Shown: one piece after another, positions 60,017 through 64,000 of the stretch
Layout of the letters: each line of letters begins with the position of its first letter
Numbering within the stretch: position 1 is the stretch's first letter
DNA from: Synechococcus sp. PROS-7-1
Lineage (GTDB): Bacteria; Cyanobacteriota; Cyanobacteriia; PCC-6307; Cyanobiaceae
Length of the DNA: 64,000 nucleotides
Assembly (NCBI RefSeq): GCF_014279795.1
Contig: NZ_CP047945.1
Span: forward strand, 764,572-828,571
Reading direction: 5' to 3'
Program-made: the position numbers and the translations under genes
The notes under the pieces: generated by a model
The model's database searches: none
What the model was told of the DNA's origin: nothing
The model's input: the letters and a program-made list of their open reading frames with translations, nothing else

Positions 60017-61848
60017 CCGTTCAGCTCCAGTCCTGCGGCACGTTGGGTGTTGGCGCTCTGAGCGGCTCGGAGCAGATCGGCTACAGCCACCACCCCGAGA
60101 TCGCCATCCCTGCGGCTGCGCAAACTCACAGCGTTTTGCTCGGCTTCCTTGGCACCGATCACGGCCAGAACGGGGATTTTCATTTGTTCTCCAGTGCGGA
60201 TCAACTTGCCGAGACGGTCGCCGCTGCGATCGATCGTGGCTCGCACCCCCGCCTGGGTGAGCTGGTCGAGGAGGCTTCCGGCGTAGGGCTGCACCTCATC
60301 GGTGACCGGCAGCAGCCGCACCTGCTCGGGTGCAAGCCAGAAGGGATAGTCGCCCGCGTAGTTCTCGGTCATGATCCCGAAGAATCGTTCCAGCGAGCCA
60401 AAGATCGCCCGGTGGATCATGATCGGGCGCTGCTTGCTGCCGTCGGCAGCAATGTAATCAAGCTTGAACCGCTCCGGCAGGTTGAAATCGAGCTGGATGG
60501 TGGAGCACTGCCACATCCGGCCGATGGCATCTTCGATCTTGAGATCGATCTTGGGGCCGTAGAAGGCACCGCCGCCTTCATCGACCTTGTAGGCCCAGCC
60601 TTTGCGTTCCAGCGCTTCGATCAGGCCTTTGGTGGCCAGATCCCAGACGGCGTCATCACCGATCGATTTCTCCGGGCGTGTGGAGAGGTTGATTTCGTAG
60701 GTGTTGAAGTCGAATGTGGAGAGGATGCGCTCGGTGAGATCGAGGATTTTCAGGATTTCATCGCTGATCTGCTCAGGAAGGCAGAACACGTGGGCGTCGT
60801 CCTGGGTGAAGCCGCGGACGCGCATCAGGCCGTGCATCACACCCGGCCGCTCGTAGCGATACACGGTTCCCAGTTCGGCCCAGCGGATCGGCAGTTCCCT
60901 GTAGCTGCGCAATTTGTTGGCGAAGGTGAGCACATGGAACGGGCAGTTCATTGGCTTGAGCTGGTACTCCCGTTCGTCCACCTGCATCGGGCCGAACATG
61001 CTTTCGGCGTAGAAGTCGAGGTGACCAGAGGTTTTCCAGAGGCTGATGTCGGCCACGTGGGGCGTGTAAAGCAACTCGTAGCCGCCCTCGAAGTGGGCCT
61101 GGCGCCAAAAGTCCTCGATTAGCAGACGCATGCGGGCGCCGCGGGGGTGCCAGAACACCAGCCCGGCGCCGGCTTCGTCTTCGATTGAAAACAGGTCGAG
61201 GTCTTTGCCGATGCGGCGATGGTCACGGCGCAGGGCTTCTTCCTTGCGGCGCTTGTGCTCGGTCAGCTGTTCCGGGGTCTCCCAGGCGGTGCCGTAGATC
61301 CGCTGCAACTGGGCTTTGGTTTCATCGCCACGCCAGTAAGCCCCTGCCACGCTCTCCAGCTCAAAAGCCTTGGCGTTGAGCTGGCCGGTGTGTTCCACAT
61401 GGGGCCCGGCGCAGAGATCCCACCATTCATTCCCCAAGGTGTAAAGGGTGATCGGCTCCTGCAGGCCCTCGAGGATTTCGAGTTTGTAGGGCTCGTTCTG
61501 GCTTCTGATTTTGGCCTCGGCGTCGGCTCGGCTCACCTCGACGCGCTCGAGAGGGAGCTTCTTGTTGATGATCTTGATCATCCCCTTTTTGATCGCCTTC
61601 AAATCGGCCTCGGTAAAGGGATCCGGATTGTCGAAGTCGTAATAAAAGCCGGATTCCGTCCAGGGGCCAATGGTCACACGGGCCTGTGGAAAAAGCTGTT
61701 GCACTGCCATGGCCATCACGTGGCTCATGGAGTGGCGAATCTTGAGCAGCTGCTCGTTCTCGCTGGTTTTGGGCAGCACCACTGGGCTGGGGGAGGCTGA
61801 GGTCGTTGCTGCCGCGCTGCTCACCGTCTGATAGTCGTGATTCGCCAT
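60013..61848 (-). CDS. thrS: Threonyl-tRNA synthetase without TGS domain
   Basis: 611 residues from the ATG at 61848. The protein begins almost directly with the editing domain (IRHSMSHVMAMAVQQLFP, HxxxH; DLCAGPHVEHTG with Cys and His) and lacks the N-terminal TGS domain of E. coli ThrRS. The class II core has motif 2 with PIRWAELGTVYRYE, QLKPMNCPFH as zinc-Cys segment, and motif 3 IHRAIFGSLERFF. The anticodon-binding domain ends the protein. Editing residues appear intact. Confidence 0.97.
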   Translation of the reverse strand: MANHDYQTVSSAAATTSASPSPVVLPKTSENEQLLKIRHSMSHVMAMAVQQLFPQARVTIGPWTESGFYYDFDNPDPFTEADLKAIKKGMIKIINKKLPLERVEVSRADAEAKIRSQNEPYKLEILEGLQEPITLYTLGNEWWDLCAGPHVEHTGQLNAKAFELESVAGAYWRGDETKAQLQRIYGTAWETPEQLTEHKRRKEEALRRDHRRIGKDLDLFSIEDEAGAGLVFWHPRGARMRLLIEDFWRQAHFEGGYELLYTPHVADISLWKTSGHLDFYAESMFGPMQVDEREYQLKPMNCPFHVLTFANKLRSYRELPIRWAELGTVYRYERPGVMHGLMRVRGFTQDDAHVFCLPEQISDEILKILDLTERILSTFDFNTYEINLSTRPEKSIGDDAVWDLATKGLIEALERKGWAYKVDEGGGAFYGPKIDLKIEDAIGRMWQCSTIQLDFNLPERFKLDYIAADGSKQRPIMIHRAIFGSLERFFGIMTENYAGDYPFWLAPEQVRLLPVTDEVQPYAGSLLDQLTQAGVRATIDRSGDRLGKLIRTGEQMKIPVLAVIGAKEAEQNAVSLRSRRDGDLGVVAVADLLRAAQSANTQRAAGLELNG

Positions 61849-61876
61849 CCTATGGGGATGCTGCCTGAAACCTTTG

Positions 61877-62194
61877 ATGAAGCCGGATCGGGATCCTGAG
61901 GCCGATGCTCTGCTGGAGTCCCTGCTGGATTCACTGCTGAAGGATTTCAATCATTGGTTCCGTCGGGGAGAAGAGTTGCTGCAGGTCTGCCCAGACGTTG
62001 TGATGGATGGGGCTGACCGTGAGGCCATGGCGGCACGGCTGAATGAAGGCCTTCGTGCCATCGAGGCAACACGAGCACTCGTCAATGCCAGTCCGGAGGC
62101 AATGGCCGTGTCGATGGAGGCCATGGCACCGTGGCACCAGCTGGTGATGGAAGTCTGGGCTCTGGCGGCTCAGGTGACCAGGGCGTCGCGATGA
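61877..62194 (+). CDS. DUF2605 protein
   Basis: 105 residues from the ATG at 61877 (a TTG at 61874 precedes it). All-helical, acidic, with the family segment LLESLLDSLLKDFNHWFRRGEELL. Cyanobacteria-specific and of unknown function. Divergent from thrS and overlapping the DUF2752 gene by 4 bases. Confidence 0.82.
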   Translation: MKPDRDPEADALLESLLDSLLKDFNHWFRRGEELLQVCPDVVMDGADREAMAARLNEGLRAIEATRALVNASPEAMAVSMEAMAPWHQLVMEVWALAAQVTRASR

Positions 62195-62586
62195 GGAGCA
62201 CTTCAGGCCATCGACGCAGCGGTTGGATCAGTCTGGGTGTGCTGGCTGCTCTCGTTCTGCGCGCTCGAGGCGTGCCCTTGCTGCTGCCAGGGTGCCCGCT
62301 GCGAACGCTCACAGGAATCCCTTGTCCCACCTGCTTTTTGACCCGTTCTGCTCTGGCGACGCTGCACGGTGATCTCGGAGAAGCTCTGGAGCTTCATCTC
62401 TTCGGTCCGCCCCTGGTGTTAGGCCTGGGTTGGGTCGGATGGCGGCAGGGCGTCCTGGGTAGGGATTGGCCAAAACCGCAGAGCTCTGGCTGGCTCGTGC
62501 TCCTGGCTCTTGGGGCAGCACTCGGTTTGTACTGGGCCCTGCGTCTGACGCTCTGGTTCGTTCTGGATGTCTCCCTGCCGGCTTAA
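62191..62586 (+). CDS. DUF2752 membrane protein
   Basis: 131 residues from the ATG at 62191 (ATGA overlap with the previous stop). Two or three membrane helices. The family signature is GCPLRTLTGIPCPTCFLTRSALATLHGD with three Cys, reminiscent of a metal or thiol site. Function unknown. Confidence 0.88.
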   Translation: MRSTSGHRRSGWISLGVLAALVLRARGVPLLLPGCPLRTLTGIPCPTCFLTRSALATLHGDLGEALELHLFGPPLVLGLGWVGWRQGVLGRDWPKPQSSGWLVLLALGAALGLYWALRLTLWFVLDVSLPA

Positions 62587-62592
62587 TCGGCG

Positions 62593-63312
62593 TCAGGTGC
62601 CTTGGCGCAACTTGAGCAGGTTGCTTTCGTAAAACGCCAGGAGTTCGGCGTGGGTCTTCACGGGTTGTCCGTAGGCACTGCGCCCGGCATGGGTGGGAAA
62701 GGAGGCCCACTCCGGCGCCAGCCGGTTCATGGCGGCCCGGGTCAGGCCATTGCGGTCAACCTCTTGAAGGGCGCCGCGTTTTTTCACCAGGTGCAAAGCC
62801 GCCTGGTCCTGATGCTTGGGAGCGAAGCTGGGAAGCTTGAGGCTGCGGGCCGTTTCCTGCCAGGTGCTGGGCAGAAACTGGTAGGCGCCAGCAGCTGCAC
62901 TGGTGTAGCGCTTCACGACGACGCGTTCGGGGTGACGGGACAGGTCTTGGAAAAGCCCGCCGCCGTAGAGGGTGCGGTAGCCAAGATCTCGGCCGTCCTT
63001 CCAGGTCCCTTCGGCGTACCGGATGGTGTTGAGCAGGGCCCGGCGTTCGGGCGTGATTGTGTACGGAGTTGCCTGGAGATCGTTGCCGCGATTGCCCTGT
63101 GCATCACCACGAAGAGCTTCGGCCACGGTCTGGGCCTGATCCACTCGCTTCTCTGAGCGTTCAGCCTGAATGCTTGTCCCCAACGTCATCATCAGACCCA
63201 CGCTGAGGGCTCCAAGGCCAAGAAACTTGGCTCCGGGGAACTTGGGAGAGCGGATCAGCGAGGCGGTTCGACGAAGCAAGTGGGCAACACTCCAAACGAT
63301 TCGAAGCGCCAC
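62593..63312 (-). CDS. Lambda-R-type (GH104) muramidase, membrane-anchored
   Basis: About 239 residues from the GTG at 63312; earlier in-frame starts reach 63354. A hydrophobic N-terminal segment (near FLGLGALSVGLMMTLGTSIQA) acts as signal or anchor. The C-terminal domain matches the lambda endolysin family: NTIRYAEGTW, the YRTLYGGGLF segment, RYTSAAAGAYQFLPSTWQ and PKHQDQAALHLV, with catalytic Glu in AEGT. It cleaves peptidoglycan as a lytic transglycosylase. No other phage genes are near, so it is a host cell-wall enzyme. Confidence 0.85.
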   Translation of the reverse strand: MALRIVWSVAHLLRRTASLIRSPKFPGAKFLGLGALSVGLMMTLGTSIQAERSEKRVDQAQTVAEALRGDAQGNRGNDLQATPYTITPERRALLNTIRYAEGTWKDGRDLGYRTLYGGGLFQDLSRHPERVVVKRYTSAAAGAYQFLPSTWQETARSLKLPSFAPKHQDQAALHLVKKRGALQEVDRNGLTRAAMNRLAPEWASFPTHAGRSAYGQPVKTHAELLAFYESNLLKLRQGT

Positions 63313-63531
63313 CCTCGTCAATGGGCAGGGGGGCTGACGAGGGGGCCAGCCCACCTCTTGACGCTGTGATCGGTGTATGCCTAGGCAGAAAGACTCAGCC
63401 TGGAATTGATTCGAGACCCATGAGACCCCCTCTCCTCACTGGTCAGCCCCCGTTCAGCGAGGTCCGTCCCCCTCAAGGGCTCTCAGGAAGCTTTAATCAT
63501 TAGGGAAACTTTTTAATTCCTCTGCCAGTGA

Positions 63532-64000
63532 TTAGCTGCGCGTGAGAAAGCCCAGGGCTTTGCGAACCCTTTGCACGCTGGCATCCGCAACGGCACCGGC
63601 TCGCTCTTGGCCGGTTTCCAAAACCGCGAGGAGCTGACCTCGGTCCTCCATCAGCGCGTGATATCGCTTCTGGATTGGCTCGAGGGCCGCCACGGTGGCC
63701 TCTGCAAGAAGGGGTTTGAATTGCCCCCACCCCATCTCAGCGCACTCCGCGGCTGCTGCCTCACGCCCTTTGCCGCTCAAAAGCGCATAGAGCCCGAGGA
63801 GATTGTCTGTCTCCGGCCGTTCAGGGTTGCCGAACTCGAGGCCCCGTTCCGGATCAGTCTTGGCCCGTTTGACCTTTTTGGTGATCAGTTCCGGAGGGTC
63901 GAGCAAGGTGATGCGGCTTCCCTCGTTTGGGTCGCTCTTGCTCATCTTGTTGCGACCGTCGGTGAGGCTCATCACCCGAGCACCATCCTTGAGGATGAGC
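63532..64000 (-). CDS. trpS: Tryptophanyl-tRNA synthetase, C-terminal part (cut by window edge)
   Basis: The frame stays open to base 64000. About the last 156 codons are visible. The KMSKS loop is clear (GRNKMSKSDPNEG), preceded by ARVMSLTD and followed by the helical anticodon-binding region with DPERGLEFGNPERPETDNLLGLYALLSG. It charges tRNA-Trp. The N-terminal HIGH half lies outside the window. Confidence 0.95.
   Translation of the reverse strand, partial: LILKDGARVMSLTDGRNKMSKSDPNEGSRITLLDPPELITKKVKRAKTDPERGLEFGNPERPETDNLLGLYALLSGKGREAAAAECAEMGWGQFKPLLAEATVAALEPIQKRYHALMEDRGQLLAVLETGQERAGAVADASVQRVRKALGFLTRS

Noticed and set aside
60001-61122. A 373-codon plus-strand frame opposite thrS
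   Set aside because: Antisense to a certain synthetase gene and without a family signature.
62593-63312. Prophage remnant, suggested by the lambda-type lysozyme
   Set aside because: No integrase, holin, terminase or structural genes nearby and ordinary cyanobacterial neighbours.
63313-63531. A small RNA or small gene between the muramidase gene and trpS
   Set aside because: Only short frames (up to about 30 codons from an ATG) and weak inverted repeats; none of the Yfr motifs that I know could be recognised.
1-64000. Enrichment of the cyanobacterial HIP1 octamer GCGATCGC
   Set aside because: Copies occur here and there (for example near 394, 12049, 15760 and 55691) but I could not show a density above expectation by eye.

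Overview
The window reads as chromosomal DNA of a marine picocyanobacterium, most probably Synechococcus of the marine (5.1-type) lineage. Support: plastocyanin and cytochrome c6 side by side, NDH-1 subunits NdhL and NdhD, a BicA-type bicarbonate transporter, a cyAbrB regulator, a cyanobacterial group-2 sigma factor, Ycf51/DUF2518, DUF3007, DUF1824, DUF2605 and several Nif11-like proteins. Coding density is very high: no gap exceeds 300 bases, and the longest (26461-26709, between the sigma-factor gene and a DUF2214 gene) is AT-rich. I see no phage, insertion sequence, CRISPR array or rRNA. There is one tRNA (Leu, anticodon UAA) and the right edge cuts trpS. Species assignment is inference.

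Left part (1-20.4 kb), the most accessory-looking. An ExbD/TonB-like pair and a secreted HExxH protein precede a leftward operon (7433 to 1500): two histidine-bearing DUF2231 membrane proteins, ctaC, ctaD, ctaE and a GMC flavoprotein. The subunit II has lost the CuA ligands, which marks an ARTO-like, quinol-type terminal oxidase. Its subunit I has the YSHPxV motif of A2-type oxidases. The GMC protein of the operon lacks both residues of the usual GMC catalytic pair. Next come a Ca2+/cation antiporter divergent from bicA, with pyrC tightly coupled behind bicA. From 11.6 to 20.4 kb lies a run of small-molecule and sugar-type enzymes: cupin, SMP-30 lactonase, Nif11-like protein, HbpS/GlcG, SDR dehydrogenase, VOC protein, DoxX, a second GMC enzyme with an intact catalytic pair and a four-Cys cluster, and a GH63-like glucosidase.

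Middle part (20.4-42 kb). tRNA-Leu, ndhL, a DUF3007 gene, trpA, cyAbrB, a c6-like cytochrome, a Nif11-cupin fusion overlapping a PsiE-like gene, a group-2 sigma factor, a matrixin-like metalloprotease, an L,D-transpeptidase lipoprotein, hisIE, an atypical QueD homologue, clpB, petJ, petE, hemE, glgB and an S15/CocE hydrolase.

Right part (42-64 kb), mostly housekeeping: a 1476-residue TamB-like protein, a ROK kinase, proA, folB, a lipase, a three-gene membrane cluster with an anchored serine hydrolase, prlC, ndhD, thrB, glk, thrS without a TGS domain, a lambda-R-like (GH104) muramidase and trpS.

The best candidates for something not well described are (a) the DUF2231-DUF2231-ctaCDE-GMC module with its degenerate GMC active site, (b) the second GMC enzyme and its sugar-oxidation neighbourhood, (c) Nif11 domains used outside peptide biosynthesis, including a Nif11-cupin fusion, and (d) strong palindromes at the starts of the DUF1232 gene (25442-25465) and clpB (32556-32596).
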